From Spiribacter halobius (GTDB taxonomy: Bacteria > Pseudomonadota > Gammaproteobacteria > Nitrococcales > Nitrococcaceae), in NCBI RefSeq assembly GCF_020883455.1, contig NZ_CP086615.1:4022501-4086500 (forward strand): a stretch of DNA of 64,000 nucleotides, read 5' to 3'. Below, one piece after another: positions 16,440 through 25,015 of the stretch. Below the pieces are notes generated by a model that was not told the DNA's origin, ran no database searches, and saw nothing but the letters and a program-made list of their open reading frames with translations. Each line of letters begins with the position of its first letter. Within the stretch, counting starts at the first letter, position 1. Both the position numbers and the translations under genes were made by a program.

Positions 16440-17651
16440 ATGACGGAGGAAGCGCTCGCGCCGGAGAGTCAGCAGGGCCGGCCGCTGGCCATACGGGGAG
16501 CGGAGGTACTGCTGCCCGGCGAGGGCCTCACTGAAGCAACGGTGGTCGTCGCCGATGGCCGTATCGCCGAATGCACCAGTGGCCCTGGCGGAGACGCCAG
16601 GGCCATCGATGCCCGCGGGCTCCTGCTGCTCCCCGGCATCATTGACCTGCACGGCGATGCCTTCGAGCACTTCCTCATGCCGCGCTCCGGGGTGCCGTTT
16701 CCCGCAGCGGTGGCGTTGGCCGAGGTAGATCGCCAGCTCGTCGCCAACGGGATCACCACCGCCTACCACGGCATCACCTATTCCTGGGAGCCGGGTTTGC
16801 GGGGGCGCGAAACGGTGCTCGCCGTGCTCGACGCGCTCAACCGCCTGAATGGGGTCCTCGGCTGTGATACGCGGATCCATCTCCGACACGAGCTCTACAA
16901 CGTCGACGCCGAGACCGAGATTCTCGAGTGGATACGCGCCGGGCAAATCGGGCTGATCGCGCTGAATGATCACTTGAGCATGATCCGTGAGCGTCTCGGG
17001 CGCGCCGAGAAACTCTCACAGTACACCGAGCGCAGCGGCCTGAGTCCCGACGCGTACCGCACTCTGGTCGAGGATATCGCGGCCCGCGCCGACGAGGTGG
17101 CCCCGGCGACAGCGCGCCTCTGCGCGCAGGCCCGCGCAGCCGGAGTGCCGATCGCATCCCACGACGACGAAAGCCCCGCGATGCGGGCGGCGTATCGGGA
17201 GCTTGGCGTGCAGCTCTGTGAATTCCCGTGCAACGCGGAGACGGCGGCCGACGCCATCGCCGCCGGAGAACCCGTCATTCTCGGCGCACCGAACGTACTG
17301 CGCGGGGGCAGCCACGACGGCCGGCTGCACGCCGGCGACGCCATCAACGAGGGACTGTGTACCGTGCTCGCCTCGGACTACTACTATCCGGCGACGCTGC
17401 ACGCGGCCTGCCAGCTCTGGTCGGATGGTGGGATGGAGTTGGCCAGGGCCTGGGATCTGGTGGCCGGTGGTCCGGCACGCGCTGCCGGACTCACCGACCG
17501 CGGAATGATCCACCCCAGCCTACGCGCGGACCTCGTGCTGGTAGACCCGAATGGGGCACTCGGCCCGGCTGTCGCCGCCACCATAGCTGGCGGGCGCGTT
17601 GTGCATGCCCATCGCGGTCTAGGCGATCAGCGCCACCCCGTGCTTCCGTGA
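16440..17651 (+). CDS. phnM: Ribose 1-methylphosphonate 5-triphosphate diphosphatase PhnM
   Basis: This 403-aa amidohydrolase-superfamily enzyme removes pyrophosphate from alpha-D-ribose 1-alkylphosphonate 5-triphosphate before C-P cleavage. Metal-site landmarks are PGIIDLHGDAFEHFLMPRSG (HxD-like), GITTAYHGITYSWE, IASHDDESPAMRAAYRELGV and the PhnM-specific GAPNVLRGGSHDGRLHAGDA and LASDYYYPATL. The ATG at 16440 follows CAGGAG at good spacing, while the GTG 21 bases upstream has none. It is divergent from phnDCE and convergent with the DUF1045/phnL operon. Confidence 0.96.
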   Translation: MTEEALAPESQQGRPLAIRGAEVLLPGEGLTEATVVVADGRIAECTSGPGGDARAIDARGLLLLPGIIDLHGDAFEHFLMPRSGVPFPAAVALAEVDRQLVANGITTAYHGITYSWEPGLRGRETVLAVLDALNRLNGVLGCDTRIHLRHELYNVDAETEILEWIRAGQIGLIALNDHLSMIRERLGRAEKLSQYTERSGLSPDAYRTLVEDIAARADEVAPATARLCAQARAAGVPIASHDDESPAMRAAYRELGVQLCEFPCNAETAADAIAAGEPVILGAPNVLRGGSHDGRLHAGDAINEGLCTVLASDYYYPATLHAACQLWSDGGMELARAWDLVAGGPARAAGLTDRGMIHPSLRADLVLVDPNGALGPAVAATIAGGRVVHAHRGLGDQRHPVLP

Positions 17652-17951
17652 AGCACATGACCGCGGCAACCGAGCGAGCCGCCTGTACCGGAACTCGCCA
17701 CGATGCCCGCTCCGGGCCGGGTACAACGGCCGAGCCTCTCTCGCCCCACCCGGCAGCGCCGCGTGCTCGGGCCAACGCGGCAGGAACGCGCCACCGGCAT
17801 CCCGCCCGCCTTCAGTGCACCCGGTACCAGCACGGGGGCGCACGCCAGACGGGGTGCCAGCGCTCGGCGACGGCGGCGAGATCATTGCCAGCTCGGTGAT
17901 GCGGCCGTGCGGTCCGAGCTCTGAGCCGAATGGCCAAGGCTCCCGGGGCGC
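17652..17951. other. Convergent gap, nothing recognised
   Basis: This 300-base stretch separates the convergent phnM and DUF1045 genes. Short frames on both strands are Arg/Pro-rich and match nothing I recognise. No clear terminator hairpin with a T-run is visible. Confidence 0.4.
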
Positions 17952-18674
17952 TCAGCCGAGCGGAATGCGCTCGACCAGATGGAAGGGCGTGCTGCGATCC
18001 GGTTGATGGTAGAGGGCGAGGGCATCAACCGGCACCGGGCCACGAAGGGCATCGCCAGAGAAGAAACGCGTGAGCACCGACAGCACCTCCGGCGCGTCGG
18101 CCTCGGCGACGGGTTCGGTTAGCGTGAGATGGCAACGGAACTCATCGAGCACGAACGGGTAGCCCCACTGCGCCTGCAGCGCCCGCTGCCGGTGACTGAG
18201 TCCTTGCTCGGAGCGTAGTGCATCGGCGCCCCGGAAATCGTCGAGCCTGCGTACGCACTCGGCGGCGAGTGCCGCCATGGCCGCACTCTCCGGCTCCGGG
18301 CGCAATGCGAAGAAGGTGCCGAGGCGTGCGACGCGCAGCCCCGGCAGCGCGAACGGCTCACGCCCCGCAGCGATCGCCGCAACTGCCTCCCGCAGGTCAT
18401 CGGCAGTGGTGCCCTCTCGCAGCGGCATCGGCGGACGCACCGTCGCGTGGAAGCCATAGTGTGCGGGGCGCGCGACCAGTGCCCGCCAGCGCAACGCGGG
18501 CATAGTCCTCGGCGGCGGGAAGACCTCACCCGTCTCCGGGTTGCGGCCGAGCCAGCGGCAGCCGAGGCGCCAGAGCGGGTGGGTCGAGGGCGGCGCGTAG
18601 TAGACCGCCCAGCGTCCGCCGTGCGGGCGCTCAGGCAAAACGCCGAGGCGGCGTGTCTCGCCCGCCCCCGGCAC
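17952..18674 (-). CDS. DUF1045 phosphonate-metabolism protein (2H phosphoesterase-like)
   Basis: This 240-aa protein belongs to the DUF1045 family found in C-P lyase clusters. Two His-containing strands fit the 2H phosphoesterase pattern: HYGFHATVRPPMPL and FRCHLTLTEPV (HxT/HxTL). Other family marks are RWAVYYAPP near the N terminus, LWRLGCRWLGR, and LALYHQPDRSTPFHLVER at the end. The locus lacks phnP, which normally opens 5-phosphoribosyl 1,2-cyclic phosphate. This protein is the obvious replacement (inference from fold motif and context). It lies 29 bases downstream of phnL in the same operon. Confidence 0.88.
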   Translation of the reverse strand: MPGAGETRRLGVLPERPHGGRWAVYYAPPSTHPLWRLGCRWLGRNPETGEVFPPPRTMPALRWRALVARPAHYGFHATVRPPMPLREGTTADDLREAVAAIAAGREPFALPGLRVARLGTFFALRPEPESAAMAALAAECVRRLDDFRGADALRSEQGLSHRQRALQAQWGYPFVLDEFRCHLTLTEPVAEADAPEVLSVLTRFFSGDALRGPVPVDALALYHQPDRSTPFHLVERIPLG

Positions 18675-18703
18675 TCAGGCGTCCCTGCGGATGGGCTGGC
18701 TGC

Positions 18704-19450
18704 TCATGCCGCGTTTCGCCCCGCATCCAGGTTGAGCTCGCGGGTGGCCACGGCGTTGCGCACGGACTCGTCGTGGAAGATGCCTACGATGGCCGCGCCG
18801 CCCTCCAGCGCAGCCCGAATGAGCTCGATCACCCGCTCTCGGTTGGCCGCATCCAGGGACGCCGTCGGTTCGTCGAGGAGCAGCACTGGATGGCCCGCAG
18901 CAAAGCCGCGGGCGATGTTCACCCGCTGCTGCTCACCGCCGGAGAAGGTGGCCGGCGGCAGTGACCATAGGCGCCGGGGCAGGTGCAGCTGCTCCAGCAA
19001 CGCTTCCGCCCGCGCCCGCGCTGCCTCCGGGGCATGACCGGTGCGCAGGAGTGGCTCGGCGACCAGCTCAATCGCAGGCACCCGGGGAACGGCGCGCAGG
19101 AACTGGGTGACATGCCCGAGGGTGTGCCGGCGCAGATCCACCACCTGCCGCGGGCTGGCGGCGCCGAGATCCAGCCACTCGCCCCGATGGCGCACGTGGA
19201 CGCTGCCAGCCGGTGGCAGATAGTTGCCGTAAAGACAGCGCAGCAGCGTTGACTTGCCGCAGCCGGAAGGCCCGGTGAGGGCGACACACTCACCCGGCAC
19301 GACGTCAAGCGCCACGCCGCGCAGCACTGGCAGCTCCAGCCCGCCCTGCAGATGCAACGTGAAGGTCTTGTGCAGGTTGCCAACACTCACCACCGGCTGC
19401 TCCGGTGCGGGCTCAGCGGCCGCCGTCGTGCCCGACCGCGCCTTGCTCAT
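18704..19450 (-). CDS. phnL: C-P lyase complex ATPase-like subunit PhnL
   Basis: The 248-aa ABC-type ATPase has Walker A GPSGCGKST, signature FSGGEQQRVNIARGF, Walker B LLLDEPTASLD and switch His in VGIFHDESV. The N-terminal LHKTFTLHLQGGLELPVLRG and LRCLYGNYLPPAGSV are PhnL-specific. PhnL supports the C-P lyase core rather than a transporter, and in E. coli it docks onto PhnK. About 20 extra N-terminal residues compared with E. coli are low complexity. It is 63 bases after phnK. Confidence 0.95.
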   Translation of the reverse strand: MSKARSGTTAAAEPAPEQPVVSVGNLHKTFTLHLQGGLELPVLRGVALDVVPGECVALTGPSGCGKSTLLRCLYGNYLPPAGSVHVRHRGEWLDLGAASPRQVVDLRRHTLGHVTQFLRAVPRVPAIELVAEPLLRTGHAPEAARARAEALLEQLHLPRRLWSLPPATFSGGEQQRVNIARGFAAGHPVLLLDEPTASLDAANRERVIELIRAALEGGAAIVGIFHDESVRNAVATRELNLDAGRNAA

Positions 19451-19513
19451 CGCGTAGCCTCCCGGGTGCCAATTCGACCGGCTTGGGTCCCAAGACCGGA
19501 CGTCATCTGCCCC

Positions 19514-20290
19514 TCATCCACGAAGAATCGAGGAGACCAGCAGCTGGCTGTACGCATGCTGCGGGTCGTCCAGTACCTGATCGGTGAGCCCGTGCTCGAC
19601 GGCACGCCCGGAGCGCATCACGAGCAGCCGGTCGGCGAGCAGCCGCACCACCCCGAGGTCGTGGGTCACCACGATGGCGGCGATGCCGAGCTCGCCCACC
19701 AGGCGCCGCAACAGGTCGAGCAGCCGCGCCTGCACCGATACGTCGAGGCCGCCGGTGGGCTCGTCGAGAAACAGCAGGCGCGGGCGCGTCACCAGGTTGC
19801 GGGCGAGCTGCAGGCGCTGCTGCATGCCGCCGGAGAAGGTCTGCGGGGTGTCGTCTATGCGCCCCTCCGCGATCTCCACCGCCTCCAGCCAGGTCCGGGC
19901 GCTCTCGCGGATGCGCCCGTAATGGCGCTCCCCGATCTGCATGAGCCGCTCGCCGACGTTGCCGCCGGCGGAGACGGCCATGCGCAGGCCGTCCCGCGGG
20001 TTCTGGTGGACCAGACCCCAGTCGGTGCGCAGCAGCATGCGCCGCTCGGCCTCGCCCAGGCGGTAAACGTCACGCAGCCGGCGATCACGGGTGCGGTAGG
20101 CCACCTGCCCGCTCTGGGGTGCGGCCTGGCCGGCGAGGGTCTGCAGGAGGGTGGACTTGCCCGCCCCCGACTCCCCAACGACGCCGAGCACCTCGCCGGG
20201 GTAGAGCACGAGATCGATCCCGGTGCAGGCCACCTGGGCACCGAAGCGGCGCTCGACGCCAGTGGCGATTAGCAGAGGCTCCGCGCTCAT
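19514..20290 (-). CDS. phnK: C-P lyase complex ATPase-like subunit PhnK
   Basis: This 258-aa ABC-type ATPase has Walker A GESGAGKST, signature FSGGMQQRLQLARNL, Walker B LLFLDEPTGGLD and switch His in VVTHDLGVVR. The insertion DVYRLGEAERRMLLRTDWGL and VHQNPRDGLRM are characteristic of PhnK. PhnK binds the PhnGHIJ core at PhnJ and uses ATP during phosphonate breakdown. It overlaps phnJ by 4 bases. Confidence 0.96.
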   Translation of the reverse strand: MSAEPLLIATGVERRFGAQVACTGIDLVLYPGEVLGVVGESGAGKSTLLQTLAGQAAPQSGQVAYRTRDRRLRDVYRLGEAERRMLLRTDWGLVHQNPRDGLRMAVSAGGNVGERLMQIGERHYGRIRESARTWLEAVEIAEGRIDDTPQTFSGGMQQRLQLARNLVTRPRLLFLDEPTGGLDVSVQARLLDLLRRLVGELGIAAIVVTHDLGVVRLLADRLLVMRSGRAVEHGLTDQVLDDPQHAYSQLLVSSILRG

Positions 20291-21147
20291 GCCTGCACCT
20301 CCCGCGGCTCGCCGGCGCGCCGGCGGGCGCAGTAATCGGTGTCCGAGCAGGCGAACAGCCGCGTGCCGGCATCGTCGGTGACGATCTCGTCCAGGTAGCT
20401 GTCGGCGGCCCCGCAGAGCTCGCAGGGCCGCTCCCAGCTCTCCACGGTGAACGGGTAGTCCTCGAAGTCCAGCGGCACGACATCGGTATAGGGCGGCACG
20501 GCGTAGACCCGGCGCTCACGTCCGGCTCCGAAGAGCTGCAGCGCCGGGCTGCGGTGCAGCTTCGGATTGTCGAAGCGCGGGATGGGCGAGGGGCTCATAA
20601 GATGGCGGCCATTGACCATCACCGGGTAATTGTAGGACTGGGTGACGCGCCCGCGGCGGGCGATCTGCTCGTAGAGCAAGACACGCATCGCGCCGTAGTC
20701 CGCGAGCGCATGCATGCGCCGGGTCTCCCGCTCGCTCGGCTCCACCCGGCGCAGCGGCTCGGGGATGGGTACCTGGTAGACCAGCGTCTGCGCCGCGGTG
20801 AGCGGCGTCTCGGGGATGCGATGGCGGGTCTGGATGATGCTCGCCTCGTCCGTGCGCTCGGTGGTGGCCACCCCTGCGGTACGGGCGAAGAAGCGGCGGA
20901 TACTGACCGCGTTGGTGGTGTCGTCGGCGCCCTGATCGATCACCTTGAGGCAATCTTCGCGGCCGATCACGGCCGCCGTGACCTGGATGCCGCCTGTGCC
21001 CCAGCCGTAGGGCAACGGCATCTCCCGGGAGGCGAACGGGATCTGGCAACCCGGCACCGCCACCGCCTTGAGCAGCGCACGTCGCACCATGCGCTTGGTC
21101 TGCTCGTCCAGGTAGGCGAAGTTGTACCCGCCGTCGGCCGCGCTCAT
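20287..21147 (-). CDS. phnJ: Alpha-D-ribose 1-methylphosphonate 5-phosphate C-P lyase PhnJ
   Basis: This 286-aa radical-SAM enzyme cleaves the carbon-phosphorus bond. The N-terminal VAVPGCQIPFASREMPLPYG, with its Gly at residue 33, aligns with the glycyl-radical position of E. coli PhnJ (Gly32). DQGADDTTNAVSIRRFF and RTDEASIIQTRHRIPETPL are strictly conserved stretches. The C-terminal cluster site is complete: C-x2-C (CELC) and C-x5-C (CSDTDYC), the four Cys that hold the iron-sulfur cluster. All key residues are present, so the enzyme should be functional. Coupled by 4-base overlaps to phnI and phnK. Confidence 0.97.
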   Translation of the reverse strand: MSAADGGYNFAYLDEQTKRMVRRALLKAVAVPGCQIPFASREMPLPYGWGTGGIQVTAAVIGREDCLKVIDQGADDTTNAVSIRRFFARTAGVATTERTDEASIIQTRHRIPETPLTAAQTLVYQVPIPEPLRRVEPSERETRRMHALADYGAMRVLLYEQIARRGRVTQSYNYPVMVNGRHLMSPSPIPRFDNPKLHRSPALQLFGAGRERRVYAVPPYTDVVPLDFEDYPFTVESWERPCELCGAADSYLDEIVTDDAGTRLFACSDTDYCARRRAGEPREVQA

Positions 21148-22232
21148 GACGCCTCCTCGTCGCCGGCGTCCGCGTACGCGGCCCGCAGGCGGCGCAGCGT
21201 ATCCAGCTCGGCCTGGAAGTCGACGTAGTGCGGCAACTTCAGGTGCTCGACGAAACCGGTGGCCTGCACGTTGTCCGCGTGCTGCAGAACGAACTCCTGC
21301 TCCTGGGCCGGAGCGCTCACCGGCTCGCCGAGCTCATCGGCACGTAGCGCCCGGTCCACCAGCGCCATCGCCATGGCCTTGCGCTCGCCATGGCCGAAGA
21401 CAAGGCCGTAGCCGCGGGTGAACTGGGGCGGCGCCTCGGCGCTGCCGGCGAACTGATTGACCATCTGGCACTCGGTCACCGTGAGCTCGCCGATGTCCAG
21501 GGGAAAGCCGAGCTCGGCGGGCTCAATGACGATGCTCACCGACCCCGTGCGGATCTCCCCGGCGAAGGGGTGGTTGTTGCCATAGCCGCGCTGGGTGGAA
21601 TAGCCCATGGCAAGCAGGAACCCCTCGTCGCCGCGGGCGAGGGCCTGCAGGCGGCAGTCGCGCGACGCCGGGAAGGCGAGCGGCTCCTCGGTGAGATCGC
21701 CCACCGGCTCGTCGTCCGCCGGCGCCTCGTCCTCCACCAGGCCCTCGCTGCGAAGGAGCTCGCTCACTCCGGGCAGCGGGGCGTCGGGGTCGGCGTCCGC
21801 CTCCGGCGCCGGTGGCGGCGGCTCGCCCGCGGCGAGCCGGAAATCCAGCAGGCGATGGGTATAGTCGTAGGTCGGCCCGAGCAGCTGGCCGCCGGGGACG
21901 TCCTTGTAGATCGCCGACACTCGCCGGTGCACCCGCATGGCGGCGGTATCCAGTGGCACCGAGGCGGCGAGGCGCGGCAGGGTCGTGCGGTAGGCTCGGA
22001 GCAGGAACACAGCCTCGATCATGTCGCCCTGGGCCTGCTTGATGGCAAGCGCGGCGAGCTCCCGGTCATACAGCGAACCCTCGGCCATCACCCGATCCAC
22101 CGCGCGGCCGAGCTGCTCACGGACCTGGTCGAGACCGAGCTCGGGCACGTCGCGGTCCCCGCGCCGGTTGTCCGCGAGCCAGCAGTGGGCGTTGTCGATA
22201 GCCTTCTCGCCGCCTTTCACGGGGACGTACAT
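21144..22232 (-). CDS. phnI: C-P lyase core subunit PhnI
   Basis: The product has 362 aa from the ATG at 22232. The longer open frame upstream is antisense-like Arg-rich sequence within phnH. The start MYVPVKGGEKAIDNAHCWLA and later STQRGYGNNHPFAGEIRTGS, ECQMVNQF and HADNVQATGFVEHLKLPHYV are PhnI hallmarks. With PhnG/PhnH/PhnL it catalyses nucleobase displacement of ATP by phosphonate. A Pro/Asp/Glu-rich segment at about 155-205 is an acidic linker. It overlaps the end of phnH by 16 bases. Confidence 0.96.
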   Translation of the reverse strand: MYVPVKGGEKAIDNAHCWLADNRRGDRDVPELGLDQVREQLGRAVDRVMAEGSLYDRELAALAIKQAQGDMIEAVFLLRAYRTTLPRLAASVPLDTAAMRVHRRVSAIYKDVPGGQLLGPTYDYTHRLLDFRLAAGEPPPPAPEADADPDAPLPGVSELLRSEGLVEDEAPADDEPVGDLTEEPLAFPASRDCRLQALARGDEGFLLAMGYSTQRGYGNNHPFAGEIRTGSVSIVIEPAELGFPLDIGELTVTECQMVNQFAGSAEAPPQFTRGYGLVFGHGERKAMAMALVDRALRADELGEPVSAPAQEQEFVLQHADNVQATGFVEHLKLPHYVDFQAELDTLRRLRAAYADAGDEEAS

Positions 22233-22822
22233 GCTTCCTCCTCGCTGATGCGCAGGGAGCGAGGCAGACCGACCACCTCGCCTCCGGCCACCAGGAACAC
22301 GTCGCTGCCGAGGGGGTAGCGCGCGTGCATGGCCTGCCAAGCAGAGACGAAACCGGCCGGCAGGCCACGGCAGCGGAGCTGCCCACGACCCTGGATACCG
22401 GGCCCCTCGAGATACAGCACCGGACCGTCGGTTACTGAGTCCACTGCCAGCACCAGCGTGGTGTCGGTCTCCGGATAGCGCTCGTCGCTCGCCCCAAGAT
22501 CGACCAGGGGCGGCGCCTCGGCGGCGCCCGCCAGCGCGATGGCTGCCCCCCGCGGATCCGCGCTTAGCGGGCAGCCGCAGTGGAAGCGGAGGTACTCCGC
22601 CGCGCCGGCGAGCGAGGGGGCGAGCCATACCGGCGTCGCGGCGTCAGCTAGCGTCAGGGCCAATGCGGCCATTGCCGGCGGCAGCATCGTCGGGTGCTCC
22701 TGCGGCGCGACCGGCCGGCGCCGGCTGCCGGGGCGCGCCAAGGCGTCAAGCAGGGCGCGGAAGCTGCGCTGGGCGTCATCCACCGGATCGGCGAAGCCTG
22801 CGAGCGACGGTGCGGCAGTCAT
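22217..22822 (-). CDS. phnH: C-P lyase core subunit PhnH
   Basis: The protein has 201 aa, close to the 194 aa of E. coli PhnH. Conserved parts are GFADPVDDAQRSFRALLDAL followed by ARPGS at the N terminus, ALALTLADAATPVWL, the GPGIQGRGQLRCRGL loop and the C-terminal YPLGSDVFLVAGGEVVGLPR. PhnH is a PLP-transferase-fold protein without cofactor and dimerises within the PhnGHIJ core. It overlaps phnG by 4 bases and phnI by 16 bases. Confidence 0.95.
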   Translation of the reverse strand: MTAAPSLAGFADPVDDAQRSFRALLDALARPGSRRRPVAPQEHPTMLPPAMAALALTLADAATPVWLAPSLAGAAEYLRFHCGCPLSADPRGAAIALAGAAEAPPLVDLGASDERYPETDTTLVLAVDSVTDGPVLYLEGPGIQGRGQLRCRGLPAGFVSAWQAMHARYPLGSDVFLVAGGEVVGLPRSLRISEEEACTSP

Positions 22823-23289
22823 GCTCCCCCCTCGCGGGCCATGGTGAAGAACTCCACTCGCGTCGCCGCGGCGCGGCGTGCGGTGCGCGTTCGCTCGCCC
22901 TCGAGCCGGGCGCGGACGGTAGCGAGCAGCTCCTCCAGGTCAGCCCTCTGCGGCCCGTCGGCCTGCAGCAGAGCGTCCAGCACGGCGATACGCTCGGCGC
23001 ACCGCCGGCGCCGGCCGAGCAGATAGCCGTGGCCCACACGGCCATCCTCGAGCCGGGCGCTCGCCCGGGAGACGGTGACCTCACCAAGGTTGAACTGCCG
23101 CCCGGTGGCGCCGGCACGGCCCCGCACCATCACCAGCCCGGTCTCCCCGGGCCGCAGCAGGCGATAGTCCGGCAGGGGCCGCAGCCGCTCCCAGGCGGCA
23201 CCCAGCTCCGCTGGCTCCGCCCGTGCCAGCAGCGCCAGTCGTGCACTGCGGCCGCCGCCGGACCCAACCTCCGGTCCTGCTGTGGTCAT
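22819..23289 (-). CDS. phnG: C-P lyase core subunit PhnG
   Basis: The 156-aa protein matches PhnG (about 150 aa in E. coli): RLALLARAEPAELGAAWERL, LRPGETGLVMVRGRAGATGR, FNLGEVTVSRASARLEDGRV and GHGYLLGRRRRCAERIAVLD. PhnG is the small core subunit that pairs with PhnI for the first step of phosphonate activation. It is the first gene of the phnGHIJKL-DUF1045 operon, divergent from phnF, with the shared operator-promoter at 23305-23333. Confidence 0.95.
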   Translation of the reverse strand: MTTAGPEVGSGGGRSARLALLARAEPAELGAAWERLRPLPDYRLLRPGETGLVMVRGRAGATGRQFNLGEVTVSRASARLEDGRVGHGYLLGRRRRCAERIAVLDALLQADGPQRADLEELLATVRARLEGERTRTARRAAATRVEFFTMAREGGA

Positions 23290-23304
23290 GCCGGAGCCCT
23301 CCGC

Positions 23305-23333
23305 TTGACACGTATAGACGTATAGACCAATAG
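23305..23333. promoter_or_regulatory. phnF/phnG divergent promoter with tandem PhnF-type operator
   Basis: On the plus strand, TTGACA (23305-23310) and CAATAG (23328-23333) sit 17 bases apart, a good promoter for phnF. The spacer is filled by two tandem copies of the GTATAGAC element (23312-23319 and 23320-23327, CGTATAGACGTATAGACC in full). This resembles the TATAGACC element reported for PhnF repressors. On the minus strand TTGATG (rc of 23335-23340) and TCTATA can serve phnG. Repressor binding would block both promoters. Confidence 0.7.
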
Positions 23334-23409
23334 TTCATCAACGAGGTGGCGCGACGCAAGAAACGGTTGCGTTACAGGCCTCCGGACGAATCAGCAAAGA
23401 GGTGCGGCG

Positions 23410-24123
23410 ATGGCGCCAGCCGATATCCTTTGGCGACAGATCAGCAACCGGCTTGCCGACGAAATCGCCGCCGGGATCTATCCACCGGGTTCCCGCCTGC
23501 CCACCGAGGCGGCGCTTGCCGAGCGCTTCGCGGTGAACCGCCACACCGTGCGTCGGGCGATGGCCGAGCTGCGCACGCGTGGGCTGATCCGAATCGAACA
23601 GGGCCGAGGGACGTTCGTCCAGGACACGCTGATCGACTATCCGGTCTCGCGCCGGACACGCTTTAGCGACAATGTCATTGGCGCCGACCGCGATCCGAAC
23701 TCGATCGCGCTGCGCAACCTGGAGCTGCCCGCCGATACAGAGATCGCCCAAGAGCTCGGTCTCCCCGCCGGCTCGCCCGTGGTCCTGATCGAAACGCTCC
23801 GCCTGGCGGATGGGCGGCCTCTGTCTGTCACCGCCCACTATTTCCCGGCTGCGCGCTTCCGCGGCATTGGCACGCATTTCCAGAACACCGGCTCGGTCAC
23901 CCAGGCGCTCTACCAGATGGGAGTTCGCGACTATTTCCGTGATACCACGGCAGTCACTACCCGCCTGCCCGATGCCTGGGAGGCCAAACACCTGCGTCAG
24001 CCCCGATCCGAGCCGATCCTGGTTGCGCACTCGCTGAACGTCGACGCCGAGCGCCGCCCGATTGAATACGCCGAGGGCCGTTACGCCGGTCGGCGTGTGC
24101 AGTTCGTCTTTCACCCGCACTAA
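23410..24123 (+). CDS. phnF: PhnF, GntR/HutC-family regulator of phosphonate genes
   Basis: The 237-aa protein has a GntR winged HTH (about 8-75; IYPPGSRLPTEAALAERFAV, NRHTVRRAMAELRTRGLI, IEQGRGTFV) and a UTRA/HutC effector domain (about 95-235). PhnF-specific stretches are YPVSRRTRFSDNVIGADRDP and SVTAHYFPAARFRGIGTHFQ. It probably represses the phnG operon and itself through the tandem site just upstream. It converges with phnN, and their ends overlap by 4 bases. Confidence 0.95.
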   Translation: MAPADILWRQISNRLADEIAAGIYPPGSRLPTEAALAERFAVNRHTVRRAMAELRTRGLIRIEQGRGTFVQDTLIDYPVSRRTRFSDNVIGADRDPNSIALRNLELPADTEIAQELGLPAGSPVVLIETLRLADGRPLSVTAHYFPAARFRGIGTHFQNTGSVTQALYQMGVRDYFRDTTAVTTRLPDAWEAKHLRQPRSEPILVAHSLNVDAERRPIEYAEGRYAGRRVQFVFHPH

Positions 24124-24713
24124 CGCCCTTGGTCCGGATTGCCGTTGCGCACGAGATCCAGGACGCGTCGCGCGACACCTTCCACCGGGCCTTCGGCGGC
24201 GATAAAGCGAGTATCCGCCGGCAAGCTCGACTGCAGGGCGGCCGCTCGCGCAAGCCGTGCGCGGACTTCGTCCTCGTCCTCGCGGGCACGCCCAAGCAGT
24301 CGGTCGCGGAGCACATCCGGCGGCGCATGCAGGGCCAATGGCACCAGGGCAGGAACGCGTGCTCGGGCCTGCGGCAGGTATTCCCGCGAGCCATTGACCA
24401 GGACGGGCGTGCCCGCGGCCAGTGCTCGGGCCGCCTCAAGACCGATTCCATAGCAGCGCCCGTGGCTGCGCCACGCAAATAGGAACTCCCCGGCGGCCTC
24501 CCGCGCGGCGAACTCCGACTCGGGTACAGCTTCGTGCTGCTCGCCGCCAGCATTCACCGGACGCGTGATAACGCGCCGCGGCAGAAACAGTTCCCCGCCC
24601 TGTACGAGCGTCTGCAGGACCTTGATGACGCTGTCTTTACCAACCCCCGAAGGCCCGACCAGATAGAACAGTGGAACGGCCGACGACGCAGGATTCCCGG
24701 GTGACGCATTCAT
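24120..24713 (-). CDS. phnN: Ribose 1,5-bisphosphate phosphokinase PhnN
   Basis: This 197-aa P-loop kinase (guanylate-kinase-like fold) has Walker A in LVGPSGVGKDSVIK, RRVITRPVNAGGEQHEAVPE typical of PhnN, and the lid/base region FLFAWRSHGRCYGIG. It converts ribose 1,5-bisphosphate to PRPP, closing the C-P lyase pathway. The C-terminal arm LRDRLLGRAREDEDEVRARL is family-typical. It is encoded on its own on the minus strand, tail to tail with phnF, so it is not in the phnG operon. Confidence 0.95.
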   Translation of the reverse strand: MNASPGNPASSAVPLFYLVGPSGVGKDSVIKVLQTLVQGGELFLPRRVITRPVNAGGEQHEAVPESEFAAREAAGEFLFAWRSHGRCYGIGLEAARALAAGTPVLVNGSREYLPQARARVPALVPLALHAPPDVLRDRLLGRAREDEDEVRARLARAAALQSSLPADTRFIAAEGPVEGVARRVLDLVRNGNPDQGR

Positions 24714-25015
24714 GGACCCAAGCTCACCACAACGACGTTATGAGCATGTGACGCGTTTCCGGCCCGGGTGCCGCAATCGTTGCCTCGACTTTGGCCACCA
24801 TGCGCCTGGACCGCACTGAGTTACGTGCTTTGCCAAGGGCCGGCGAGGGCATACGGTCGGTAATTCGAGGCCATCAGCCGGCCGTCGGTACGGGCACTGC
24901 TGAGCCGCGGAGTCCGTCGCGGCGTGTGCAGGGCGGCTCCTTGCCGGTGGCATCCCGGCGGAGGACTGTTCAGCGGGGGCTAGATGCATCGAGGCTCGAT
25001 GTATAAGATATCGGG
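24714..25015. other. Gap upstream of padR
   Basis: This intergenic region separates phnN and the padR gene, which point away from each other. Apart from the padR promoter/operator at its right end (24984-25007), I see no coding or structured element. Confidence 0.4.
24984..25007 (+). promoter_or_regulatory. padR promoter and candidate PadR operator
   Basis: ATGCATCGA-GGC-TCGATGTAT (24984-25004) is an inverted repeat with one mismatch per arm. It overlaps a TATAAG -10 box (25002-25007). The padR ATG at 25016 is only 8 bases beyond that -10, so the transcript would be leaderless or nearly so. The same ATGCATCGA half-site recurs in the perfect palindrome before the flavoprotein gene, suggesting both are bound by PadR. 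Confidence 0.6.

Noticed and set aside
19352-20272. 306-codon frame antisense to phnK
   Set aside because: Shadow of the ABC ATPase gene with His/Ala-rich composition.
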